Source of the DNA: an uncultured Veillonella sp.
Lineage (GTDB): Bacteria; Bacillota; Negativicutes; Veillonellales; Veillonellaceae
Length of the DNA: 10,608 bases
Assembly (NCBI GenBank): GCA_934216375.1
Contig: CAKQBP010000031.1
Location: 1 to 10,608, forward strand
Reading direction: 5' to 3'
Below the pieces are notes generated by a model. The model worked only from the letters and a program-made list of their open reading frames with translations, ran no database searches and was not told the DNA's origin. A program made the translations under genes and the position numbers. Position 1 is the stretch's first letter. Every line of letters starts with the position of its first letter. This document shows positions 1 through 6,108 of the stretch, one piece after another.

Positions 1-27
1 GCTTTGGACTATGTGGCTCAAAACTAA
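1..27 (+). CDS. Possible 3' end of an upstream gene (partial)
   Basis: The first frame reads ALDYVAQN and then stops with TAA at 25-27. An intrinsic terminator starts 24 bases later, which is the spacing expected after a real gene end. Eight residues are too few to name a family. The alternative is that these bases are plain intergenic DNA. This call rests on context only. Confidence 0.25.
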   Translation, partial: ALDYVAQN

Positions 28-50
28 ATATATATGGGTTAATCCCACGC

Positions 51-87
51 AAAAAAGCAGCTACTCTAACAGAGATAGCTGCTTTTT
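51..87. terminator. Bidirectional intrinsic terminator
   Basis: The arm AGCAGCTA (56-63) pairs with TAGCTGCT (76-83), and the pairing continues inward as CTCT/AGAG with one bulged A and an AAC loop. An A-run on the left and a T-run on the right flank the stem, so a U-tract follows it on either strand. It can end a rightward upstream transcript as well as the leftward recombinase transcript. Confidence 0.8.
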
Positions 88-111
88 GTTATCTAATGTA
101 TGTTATTAAAC

Positions 112-161
112 GATTTATAGTTATTGTCTAAATCAACTGATTTATAATTGTTATCTAAATC
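112..161. repeat. Tandem imperfect 23-bp repeats with inverted ends, beside the recombinase
   Basis: Two copies, at 112-134 and 139-161, match at 20 of 23 positions by eye. Each starts GATTTATA and ends TCTAAATC, so the outer six bases (GATTTA/TAAATC) are inverted within each copy. The copies are four bases apart. The second covers the stop codon and last codons of the recombinase. A shared half (TTGTTATCTAA) also occurs at 86-96, beside the terminator. Dyad elements next to an integrase gene are known as core or arm-type binding sites in phage and Xer-like systems; that role is inferred here. Confidence 0.7.
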
Positions 162-1161
162 GCTTTTCAAAAATTGTAGAGATAGGATTATCTACAAACT
201 TATTCGCTTCATTGATATAACGACGAACCATATTTACACTATGATGACGTGTTTGTCTCATAATATTACGTTCTTCAACGCCATAAGCTGCTGCAGTCGT
301 TGCAAAGCCATGACGTAAACTATGGGCGCCATACATGGTCGGATCTAGACCAATAAGAGAAATATATTTTTTTACGATTTCTGAAATCATCTTATCGGAT
401 ATAGCTGTTTTACGTAAAGACATATTTTTTGTAAACCCTCTAAATACAGGTCCCTCAGTAATACCAGAAGCACGTAACCATTGTTGTAAGGCTCGTACTG
501 CATCTAACGGAGAACCAGATAAATGAGGAATTGCTACTACTGCACCTTGACCCTCTTGGTCGGCCTTAGAGGATGCTACAAAGATTTCAACACCTTGTGG
601 TGAAAATTGAAGATTTTCTACTGTAATAGCCGCAATCTCACTGCGACGGAAGGCACCCATAAAGCCAATCAAAAGAATAGCTTTATCACGCAATAATTGA
701 AGTTCCGGAACATCTAGCTTAGCCATACAGTCTATAATATCTTCAATATCTTCTAATAAAACTGGTGTTTTCCCTTGTTGAAACGTTCCTTTTAACCGTC
801 TAATGCCACGTAAGGCCTGTTTTACAATAGGTGCCATACATGGATTATTTCTTTGACCAGAAGCATTAAAATTTTCAGATATAGCACTTATACGACGTGA
901 AATTGTATTTGCCTTTGCATAATCTGCTAGATCGTTAATATAATTTACTATGGTTTCTGGTGTAGCTGGAAAATAAGATACCTTTTGATAGGTACACCAA
1001 TCTACAAAATCGTCCCAATCCGATTCGTAAGCATCAAGAGTATTCTCGGCCTTAGATAACAATATGCTTTGTTTTGCTTTCATAGACAACTTTGTACTAT
1101 TCATAAGCGCATCGTTATTGCGCAAATAGAAATGTTTTTGTTGTTTCTTAGACTTTGACAT
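151..1161 (-). CDS. Tyrosine-type site-specific recombinase/integrase
   Basis: This 336-residue protein cuts and rejoins DNA at specific sites through a tyrosine-DNA intermediate. Residues about 35-125 form the N-terminal SAM-like DNA-binding domain, and about 130-330 the catalytic domain. The full catalytic set is visible: Arg172 in GAFRRSEI, Lys199 in SSKAD, His280 and Arg283 in HSLRHGF, His307 in RHHSV, and Tyr315 in RRYI. The glycine that usually precedes the second histidine is itself a histidine (His306). A basic tail of about 30 residues precedes the core. The start is supported by AAGGGTG a few bases upstream; the later methionines (20, 27) lack a ribosome site. No excisionase, relaxase or phage genes lie nearby, so it may be a remnant, a small-element integrase or a local switch. 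Its target is unknown. Confidence 0.94.
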   Translation of the reverse strand: MSKSKKQQKHFYLRNNDALMNSTKLSMKAKQSILLSKAENTLDAYESDWDDFVDWCTYQKVSYFPATPETIVNYINDLADYAKANTISRRISAISENFNASGQRNNPCMAPIVKQALRGIRRLKGTFQQGKTPVLLEDIEDIIDCMAKLDVPELQLLRDKAILLIGFMGAFRRSEIAAITVENLQFSPQGVEIFVASSKADQEGQGAVVAIPHLSGSPLDAVRALQQWLRASGITEGPVFRGFTKNMSLRKTAISDKMISEIVKKYISLIGLDPTMYGAHSLRHGFATTAAAYGVEERNIMRQTRHHSVNMVRRYINEANKFVDNPISTIFEKRFR

Positions 1162-1192
1162 AATTCACCCTTACCCCTAAAATATCAATATA

Positions 1193-1201
1193 ATTGTACC
1201 A
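1193..1201 (-). promoter_or_regulatory. Extended -10 promoter for the recombinase
   Basis: Read leftward the sequence is TGGTACAAT, an extended -10 box (TGn plus a TATAAT-like hexamer) about 30 bases before the recombinase start. No convincing -35 box is seen. It lies back to back with the VanW-gene promoter at 1219-1227. Confidence 0.4.
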
Positions 1202-1218
1202 TAGATTAGATCTATATA

Positions 1219-1227
1219 TGCTATAAT
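1219..1227 (+). promoter_or_regulatory. Extended -10 promoter for the VanW-family gene
   Basis: TGCTATAAT is a perfect -10 hexamer with the TGn extension, 40 bases before the ATG at 1268. No good -35 box is placed 16-18 bases upstream, as is common for extended -10 promoters. A second TATAAT at 1235-1240 has no TGn. GGGAGA (1250-1255) is the ribosome site, with a rather long 12-13 base spacing. Confidence 0.55.
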
Positions 1228-1267
1228 TAGAGAATATAATAACTTATTCGGGAGAATTTACCAATAC

Positions 1268-2614
1268 ATGACGAAGAAATATATATTAGTAGGAACAGTC
1301 CTTGTTCTTTTAGGTACAACTGGCTGCTCATACATTCCAACAGAAAACATTTCTTATGGTGTATATTATAATGATACAGATCTATCAAATACACCAAAGA
1401 ACAAATTACAAGCGCGTTTGCAAGAGTTGAACGATAAGATACCTCAGACTATATCTATCGATATGGGAAATAATAAAAAACAACAAGCTACATATCATGA
1501 TTTAGGCATTCAATTCGATACAGAGGGTATGGTAAAAGCTATTTCTACATACGGCTATGAGGATGATATGTGGACAGTACTGTCACATAGATTTAATGGC
1601 TTATTTTATGGTTATCATTTTAAACCACAATATAAGTTAGACGAAGTAAAGGGGAAAACATATCTCACTGAGTTAGCAAAAACAATAGATACACCTGGTC
1701 ATGATGCATATCTTACTGTTGAAAATGGACAAGTAGTAATACATCCCGCAAAAGAAGGTAAACGTATTGATATCGATGCCACCCTCAAAAAGCTGAAAGA
1801 TGATTTACAATCTGGCGATAGTATAAATTCACTTTCTATGGTATTTACTACGCAGAATACAGTAAAAGTTACCGATACTGATCTAAAACCTTTAAATACT
1901 GTATTAGCATCTTTCACAACGGAGTATAATCCAGGTCATGAAAGCAGAACACATAATATCCAATTAGCTTCTGATAAGATAAATGGTACACTCATTAAGC
2001 CAGGCGCACAATTCTCCTTTAACGATGTTGTAGGCGAACGTACTGCAGAAGCTGGCTATGATGATGCACCTGTTATGATTGATGGCAAATTAGTTCCTGG
2101 CATTGGTGGCGGTATTTGCCAAGTAAGTTCTACTATTTTTAATACAGCTTTATTATCCGGAATGAATATTGTTGAACGAACTCCTCACTTTGAACCAGTT
2201 GGATATATTCAAGCTGGCAGAGATGCTACTGTAGCTTGGGGCTATTTAGATTTTAAGTTTAGAAATCCATATCAGCATTCTATTTATATCTTAAGCGTTA
2301 TGAATAATGGAACCTTAACTATTTATATTATAGGTACAGCCCAAGATAAACCAAAGAATGTATCTATCTCTGTAGGTGATTACAGGGAGATTCCTAATAA
2401 AACAATAACAAAGGTAGATCCATCTTTAAAAGAAAAAGAGGTACAAGAAGGGCATGTAGGCTTGAAAATGAATACATATAGAACCATTACATATGGCAAC
2501 TGGGTTACTCAAACCGATTCCTTTGAGTCTGTATATGACCCAGTAGATACAATTATTACAATGCCTACTACATCTGAAGCAGCAGTAAAAAAAGGTGACA
2601 AAAAGAAAACATAA
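1268..2614 (+). CDS. VanW-family exported protein, probable lipoprotein
   Basis: The 448-residue protein begins with a basic start and a hydrophobic stretch (residues 5-18) ending TTGC with Cys20. It is therefore exported and perhaps lipid-anchored, although the -3 residue is Thr rather than Leu, making the lipobox weak. Residues about 40-200 resemble the peptidoglycan-binding-like region that often precedes VanW. Residues about 220-350 are the VanW domain, with the hallmark GGGICQVSSTIFN at 280-292 and AWGYLDFKFRNP at 323-334. A C-terminal beta-rich tail (365-430) and a lysine-rich end follow. VanW was named from vancomycin-resistance clusters, but the molecular role of the family is not established. 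No van resistance genes lie here, so this is probably a cell-wall housekeeping protein. A PAP2 phosphatase follows in the same direction after a hairpin. Confidence 0.92.
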   Translation: MTKKYILVGTVLVLLGTTGCSYIPTENISYGVYYNDTDLSNTPKNKLQARLQELNDKIPQTISIDMGNNKKQQATYHDLGIQFDTEGMVKAISTYGYEDDMWTVLSHRFNGLFYGYHFKPQYKLDEVKGKTYLTELAKTIDTPGHDAYLTVENGQVVIHPAKEGKRIDIDATLKKLKDDLQSGDSINSLSMVFTTQNTVKVTDTDLKPLNTVLASFTTEYNPGHESRTHNIQLASDKINGTLIKPGAQFSFNDVVGERTAEAGYDDAPVMIDGKLVPGIGGGICQVSSTIFNTALLSGMNIVERTPHFEPVGYIQAGRDATVAWGYLDFKFRNPYQHSIYILSVMNNGTLTIYIIGTAQDKPKNVSISVGDYREIPNKTITKVDPSLKEKEVQEGHVGLKMNTYRTITYGNWVTQTDSFESVYDPVDTIITMPTTSEAAVKKGDKKKT

Positions 2615-2631
2615 TTATAGTTTTTATGAAA

Positions 2632-2677
2632 TATAGCCTAAACTATTGACCATTAGATATAAATAGTTTAGGCTATA
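2632..2677 (+). terminator. Hairpin terminator after the VanW-family gene
   Basis: A perfect 16-bp stem (2632-2647 with 2662-2677, core TAGCCTAAACTATT) closes a 14-base loop, 17 bases after the stop codon. The following T-run is short (AATTTGGG), so termination may be incomplete and some transcription could reach the PAP2 gene. A weak promoter-like pair, TTGGGC at 2680 and TATAGA at 2703 (17-base spacing), follows it. Confidence 0.6.
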
Positions 2678-2804
2678 ATTTGGGCTGTAAATGAGAAATC
2701 ATTATAGACGTAAATAAATTAGTATAGATTAATTATTAAAATAAAAAGCATAAGATATTCTCAATAATTATCATTTAGATGAGAGTAGAATAGAAGAGGA
2801 ATTT

Positions 2805-3422
2805 ATGGACACAATTTTACAATTTGATCACTCTTTAATCTTCTATGTACATGAACATTTTGTATATAGTTTTTTAACACCAATTATGGCATTTATTTCA
2901 AAAATCACAAGTAATGGCGCATTATGGATTATAATAGCCTTATTATTAATGCTACAAAAAAAATATCGCGTTTTAGGCGTGGCAATTATTATTGCTTTAG
3001 GATTTGTATTTATAATTGGCGACCAAGGTTTAAAACCAAATGTAGCGAGATTAAGACCATTTGTTGATTTTCCAAATGTAACGGTGCCGTTAGAATCTGC
3101 ACTACCAAAAGCTACAAGCTATTCATTCCCATCAGGTCATAGTTTTGGTTCATTTGCATCATCTATGACCATTTACCTAGGCTTAACTCAAATAGCGCCT
3201 CAGAAGCGATATTTAGGGATTTTAGCATTGTTAGGTTCAATAGTAGTAGCGTTCTCTAGAGTTTACTTATTTGCGCATTATCCAACAGATGTATTAACAG
3301 GTTTAGTATTAGGGATCATCGTAGGATTTATTGCCTGGAAGTTAGCAAGAATTGGTTGGAACTGGTGGACTAACCGTCATAATGATGTAGAATACGAACC
3401 ATACACATTTAAACGTAAATAA
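2805..3422 (+). CDS. PAP2-family membrane phosphatase
   Basis: This 205-residue integral membrane protein carries the three signature blocks of the PAP2 (type 2 phosphatidic acid phosphatase) superfamily. They are K77-x6-R84-P85, P109-S-G-H112, and S151-R152-x5-H158-x3-D162. Histidines 112 and 158 are the expected catalytic pair. Hydrophobic segments at about 23-33, 38-51, 57-73, 114-130, 136-150 and 163-180 suggest five or six membrane helices. Family members remove phosphate from lipids such as undecaprenyl pyrophosphate or phosphatidylglycerol phosphate; the substrate cannot be told from sequence. Carrier-lipid recycling would fit the VanW-family neighbour. AGAGGA, four bases upstream of the ATG, decides the start, and a strong terminator follows the stop. 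Confidence 0.93.
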   Translation: MDTILQFDHSLIFYVHEHFVYSFLTPIMAFISKITSNGALWIIIALLLMLQKKYRVLGVAIIIALGFVFIIGDQGLKPNVARLRPFVDFPNVTVPLESALPKATSYSFPSGHSFGSFASSMTIYLGLTQIAPQKRYLGILALLGSIVVAFSRVYLFAHYPTDVLTGLVLGIIVGFIAWKLARIGWNWWTNRHNDVEYEPYTFKRK

Positions 3423-3446
3423 GCAAAAAACTTGATGAAATAAAGG

Positions 3447-3472
3447 ATTGGGCCATTTAGGCCCAATTTTCT
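3447..3472 (+). terminator. Intrinsic terminator of the PAP2 gene
   Basis: TTGGGCC (3448-3454) pairs with GGCCCAA (3460-3466) around an ATTTA loop and is followed by TTTTCTT. This is a textbook rho-independent terminator 25 bases after the stop codon. Confidence 0.9.
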
Positions 3473-3477
3473 TATAT

Positions 3478-3516
3478 AAATTACTTCCGATAATATATCG
3501 TTATCGGAAGTAATTT
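3478..3516. repeat. Long perfect hairpin between two terminators
   Basis: The arms ATTACTTCCGATAA (3480-3493) and TTATCGGAAGTAAT (3501-3514) are perfect complements with a seven-base loop. AAA/TTT pairs extend the stem to at least 16 bp. It sits between the PAP2 terminator and the terminator of the opposite-strand gene, so neither gene needs it. It could be a backup bidirectional terminator or a dispersed palindrome. Confidence 0.55.
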
Positions 3517-3523
3517 GTGTTCA

Positions 3524-3559
3524 AAACAAAAACTAGCCTATAAGTCTATAAGCTAGTTT
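3524..3559 (-). terminator. Intrinsic terminator of the WG-repeat gene
   Basis: AAACTAGC (3530-3537) pairs with GCTAGTTT (3552-3559). After one mismatch the pairing continues inward with TATA/TATA around an AGTC loop. Read leftward the stem is followed by a U-rich run (TTTTTGTTTTG), so it terminates the gene whose stop is at 3595. Confidence 0.75.
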
Positions 3560-3594
3560 ATTTTAGTTAATCAAAATAATCAGTAAAAAATTAA

Positions 3595-4896
3595 TTATTT
3601 ATCATATGAATCTATTTCTTTTATATATTCCGCTAACTCAGGTTCATCAATAGTAACTTTATCAAACTTAGGTTCAATAATTATATTACCGTTATAATCC
3701 ATTAGGCCATATTTCCCTTTAGATTTATAAACAAATAAAGCTTTATAAAATGATGTTATATCGTCATCATAATGTGGTAATTTAAATAATTTATAACCTG
3801 AGTTTGTATCAATTACATATTTTATTTTATCATAAGTTGCTGTAGTAACTTTATTTAATACATAATTAGGCTTTGATGTATCTATACTATCAAAAACATC
3901 AGCATAAAATACACCTGAACTAGCATTAAAAATACTATTACCATATGAATCTTTCAAAATAAAGCTACGATCACTTAATCTTTCATAAGAATAGTTATTC
4001 GTAGCAACTATAGTTTGATCTAATGAGTCTACAATACCATACCTATTATTTTCATCAGTCACAACAAAGTACTTAAACTCTTTACCTAAATGTTTTATAG
4101 ATTTATATTTAGGAGGAATAACGATTATATTATCCTTTGTCTTCATACCATATAAAGTATTACCTTTATCATCTACTTCTGAAAATAAATCATAAACATC
4201 TGATGGAGCTCTACTATAAAAATTCTCATCAGAATATGAATCACCTCCCGCACCATCATTATTACGTATTTCTATATAATCATTACTGTTAATAAGGTCT
4301 ATAGCTTCATCAACACTAAGTAAAACACCATTTTCTGTAAGATATTTTGTATAATCATCTATAGTATATAATTTATAAAGATATTTTTTATCTTTTCTAG
4401 ACCAATATTTGGTAATACTCTCTTTGATACTTCTAATAGGACTATCAATAATTGGATTGCCGCTTACTCTATTATATACATACCAATATTCTCCTTTTTT
4501 ACCTAATATTATAGTATCACTTAAATCATCATAATCAGTAATAACATCATTAATAGCATATGTACCATCTAAGTTTAATAATTTAAAGCCCCCATTAGTG
4601 AAAGCTTTAGCAAATTTATAATAGAACTCATATTCATACCCTACTGGTAAATAGGCTAGTTCAACTAAATTTACATATCGTTTTTGACCATTTTCATAAA
4701 ATGATCCATATACATAGTTATTATTATATCCTTTTATATACTCCACATGTAAGTTATCATATGGGCCCAATATCCATTGTCCTTTTTCATCAACAATGGT
4801 ATTGCCAGTTTGGGATTCTAATGTAATATATTCTTTTGCAGCTATTATATTACATGCAACCAATGCTATTGCAAAGCTTAATATAAACTTTCTCAT
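3595..4896 (-). CDS. Exported WG-repeat-like protein of unknown function
   Basis: The 433-residue product starts MRKFILSFAIALVAC, a signal peptide. LVAC at 12-15 fits a lipobox, though the signal would be short; a type I cleavage after the alanines at 19-20 is the alternative. The mature part is rich in Tyr, Asp, Asn and Lys. It holds several degenerate WG (KWG)-type repeats, clearest at the C-terminus (GKYGLMDYNGNIIIEPKF, about 394-411). Others are near 249-268 (LYGMKTKDNIIVIPPKY) and 285-299 (RYGIVDSLDQTI). Such repeats form beta-rich surface folds with no fixed activity. The start is set by GGAG (4903-4906) six bases upstream; a frame opening at 4923 lacks a ribosome site. Codon use is markedly AT-rich compared with mtaD or the HAD gene, hinting at acquisition. 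It stands head-to-head with the small gene at 5107. Confidence 0.85.
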   Translation of the reverse strand: MRKFILSFAIALVACNIIAAKEYITLESQTGNTIVDEKGQWILGPYDNLHVEYIKGYNNNYVYGSFYENGQKRYVNLVELAYLPVGYEYEFYYKFAKAFTNGGFKLLNLDGTYAINDVITDYDDLSDTIILGKKGEYWYVYNRVSGNPIIDSPIRSIKESITKYWSRKDKKYLYKLYTIDDYTKYLTENGVLLSVDEAIDLINSNDYIEIRNNDGAGGDSYSDENFYSRAPSDVYDLFSEVDDKGNTLYGMKTKDNIIVIPPKYKSIKHLGKEFKYFVVTDENNRYGIVDSLDQTIVATNNYSYERLSDRSFILKDSYGNSIFNASSGVFYADVFDSIDTSKPNYVLNKVTTATYDKIKYVIDTNSGYKLFKLPHYDDDITSFYKALFVYKSKGKYGLMDYNGNIIIEPKFDKVTIDEPELAEYIKEIDSYDK

Positions 4897-4972
4897 AAAG
4901 CACTCCATTACACAACACATCAATAGTTGATTTCATATTAACATATTTATATTCTTTAAATAAACTATACTT

Positions 4973-5001
4973 TTCATATTCTTAATTATTCTATATGCCA
5001 A
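4973..5001 (-). promoter_or_regulatory. Candidate promoter of the WG-repeat gene
   Basis: Read leftward, TTGGCA (5001-4996) and TATGAA (4978-4973) are separated by 17 bases, which would give an untranslated leader of about 70 bases. The -10 box is only a fair match, and such pairs arise easily in AT-rich DNA. Confidence 0.4.
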
Positions 5002-5030
5002 TAAAGTATTATTATTACATAAAATTTATA

Positions 5031-5059
5031 TTGAATTTTTTAGAATCAGATTGTAAAAT
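5031..5059 (+). promoter_or_regulatory. Promoter of the 49-codon gene
   Basis: TTGAAT (5031-5036) and TAAAAT (5054-5059) are spaced by exactly 17 bases, close to the sigma-70/sigma-A consensus. Transcription would start near 5066, about 40 bases before the ATG at 5107. The window's clearest small gene follows at once. Confidence 0.65.
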
Positions 5060-5080
5060 AGTAATATAAATTATCTGATT
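5044..5080. promoter_or_regulatory. Inverted repeat straddling the -10 box, operator-like
   Basis: AATCAGAT (5044-5051) and ATCTGATT (5073-5080) are perfect inverted copies 21 bases apart. The left half lies in the promoter spacer and the right half just past the predicted start point. A dimeric regulator bound here would cover the -10 box. With eight bases per arm in AT-rich DNA, chance cannot be excluded. Confidence 0.35.
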
Positions 5081-5106
5081 TACTCATACTCTTATGGAGG
5101 AATTTT

Positions 5107-5256
5107 ATGTGCTGGTGTGATATTGTAAGTAAAGCCAAAATTGGCGGTTTAAAACATTTAGGAAATGGCATGGAGAGTTCTTTAAGATTTCTTGCTGAAA
5201 TGGTTGTTGGTTTAAGTATTATTCGCGTGTTAGTTAACTGGGTTTTTGGTATCTAA
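5107..5256 (+). CDS. Small cationic hydrophobic peptide, 49 residues, function unknown
   Basis: A 49-codon frame runs from ATG 5107 to TAA 5254-5256. GGAGGA ends five bases before the ATG, a perfect Shine-Dalgarno site. A near-consensus promoter lies upstream and a strong terminator 28 bases downstream, so it is a complete one-gene unit. The peptide starts MCWCDIVSKAKIGG. It continues with a Gly/Ser-rich stretch and ends in a hydrophobic segment (about 29-48, AEMVVGLSIIRVLVNWVFGI) holding one Arg. There are five Lys/Arg against three Asp/Glu. It could be a small membrane protein, a leaderless or double-glycine (Gly13-Gly14) bacteriocin-like peptide, or a type I toxin. No transporter, modification enzyme or antisense RNA was found nearby to choose between these. 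I do not recognise a family. Confidence 0.65.
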   Translation: MCWCDIVSKAKIGGLKHLGNGMESSLRFLAEMVVGLSIIRVLVNWVFGI

Positions 5257-5284
5257 TTTCTCAGATGAATATAAACATATTAAT

Positions 5285-5315
5285 AGGCGCTTAGTTATCT
5301 AAGCGCCTTATTTTT
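5285..5315 (+). terminator. Strong intrinsic terminator of the 49-codon gene
   Basis: AGGCGCTTAG (5285-5294) pairs perfectly with CTAAGCGCCT (5299-5308) around a TTAT loop and is followed by TATTTTTAT. The GC-rich stem stands out in AT-rich surroundings. It may also catch leftward transcripts from the DUF4241 gene, whose own end at 5364 shows no other hairpin. Confidence 0.87.
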
Positions 5316-5363
5316 ATATATTCAGTTATATCTAGTTAATTTCTTCACTACAGCGCTAATATA

Positions 5364-6107
5364 TTACTCATATGCTTCGCTGCAATCTATGTATTCCATA
5401 ATAATTTGACAGATTTGACCATCTTTATCAAATGCCCAGTATACTGGATATAAACCATCACCAAATCCAGATTGAATCATCGGTACTGTCAATTCTGTAT
5501 CAGGAATTGTAAAGTTAATCCAATCACCTTTAGAACGTTGGTATTGTGGATAGGCCATAGCATTTAATTGGAATAAATCACTATAATAGTCATCGTATAT
5601 ATTTTTTTCAGGATAGTTTATATGCCATTGTTCATAAAACTTATTATATGTTTCAATTGTTTGTGCATCTACAATTGTAGCTAAACCCGAATCTACAGGA
5701 AATCCAATATAGGTATCTCCATCATCTAAATCGGTTAAGTCCTCTGTCCCTTTTAATGCTAATTCATAGTATACAGGCTCATTGCCACTAAAAACAACTC
5801 GACTAGCTACATAACGATACTCATTTGGTTCCATTTCAATTATCTTAGTCTCTAACAAATACGTACCTGGTGTTACCTGTCTAAGATATGTATCTGGTTT
5901 GCTTGGCAATGTTACTAGAGGATCACAACACGTAATATAACCTGTTGGAAAATTTACCGTCCACATAGGTAATGTGTGTAACGGAAATCCTTTTAACTCC
6001 TTTCGGTTAAATAAATCGTGATATGGTACGGTAGGTTTTAATTTACCTTCAGAACCTAATCTGTTAAAGGTTTGAATCCATTCGCTAGTTAATTTAGATT
6101 GTTCCAT
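5364..6107 (-). CDS. DUF4241 family protein
   Basis: This 247-residue soluble protein has no signal peptide or membrane segment. It matches the DUF4241 layout from memory: a central FPVDSGLATIVDAQ (136-149) and a C-terminal SGFGDGLYPVYWAFD (213-227), the glycine- and aromatic-rich block typical of the family. Another motif, GYITCCDPLV, lies at 56-65 and carries adjacent cysteines. The biochemical role of the family is not established. The start codon lies one base after the stop of the upstream HAD gene (HAD stop 6109-6111, this ATG at 6107-6105). Its GAGGAG ribosome site sits inside the last codons of that gene, so the two are almost certainly translationally coupled and may act together. 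Confidence 0.88.
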   Translation of the reverse strand: MEQSKLTSEWIQTFNRLGSEGKLKPTVPYHDLFNRKELKGFPLHTLPMWTVNFPTGYITCCDPLVTLPSKPDTYLRQVTPGTYLLETKIIEMEPNEYRYVASRVVFSGNEPVYYELALKGTEDLTDLDDGDTYIGFPVDSGLATIVDAQTIETYNKFYEQWHINYPEKNIYDDYYSDLFQLNAMAYPQYQRSKGDWINFTIPDTELTVPMIQSGFGDGLYPVYWAFDKDGQICQIIMEYIDCSEAYE

Positions 6108-6108
6108 A

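Noticed and set aside
1..50. Possible tRNA or tmRNA 3' end before the first terminator
   Set aside because: GGGTTAATCCC looks a little like a T-arm, but there is no TTC loop, acceptor pairing or CCA end.
335..526. Open frame on the + strand inside the recombinase gene
   Set aside because: It is antisense to a protein with a complete catalytic set, has no ribosome site and its product resembles nothing I know.
1699..1917. Open frame on the - strand inside the VanW-family gene
   Set aside because: It is a shadow of a well-supported gene, with no ribosome site or promoter.
1268..2614. Vancomycin-resistance reading of the VanW-family gene
   Set aside because: No ligase, VanX/VanY or VanRS genes are present; VanW domains are widespread in bacteria without such resistance.
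2759..2773. Fur-box-like sequence upstream of the PAP2 gene
   Set aside because: The right half is a perfect ATTATCA but the left half matches only 4 of 7; such hits are common in AT-rich DNA and the gene has no iron link.
4897..4923. Nine extra codons at the start of the WG-repeat gene
   Set aside because: The ATG at 4896 has GGAG at the right distance and begins a proper signal peptide; the longer start would bury the signal behind MMCCVMECF.
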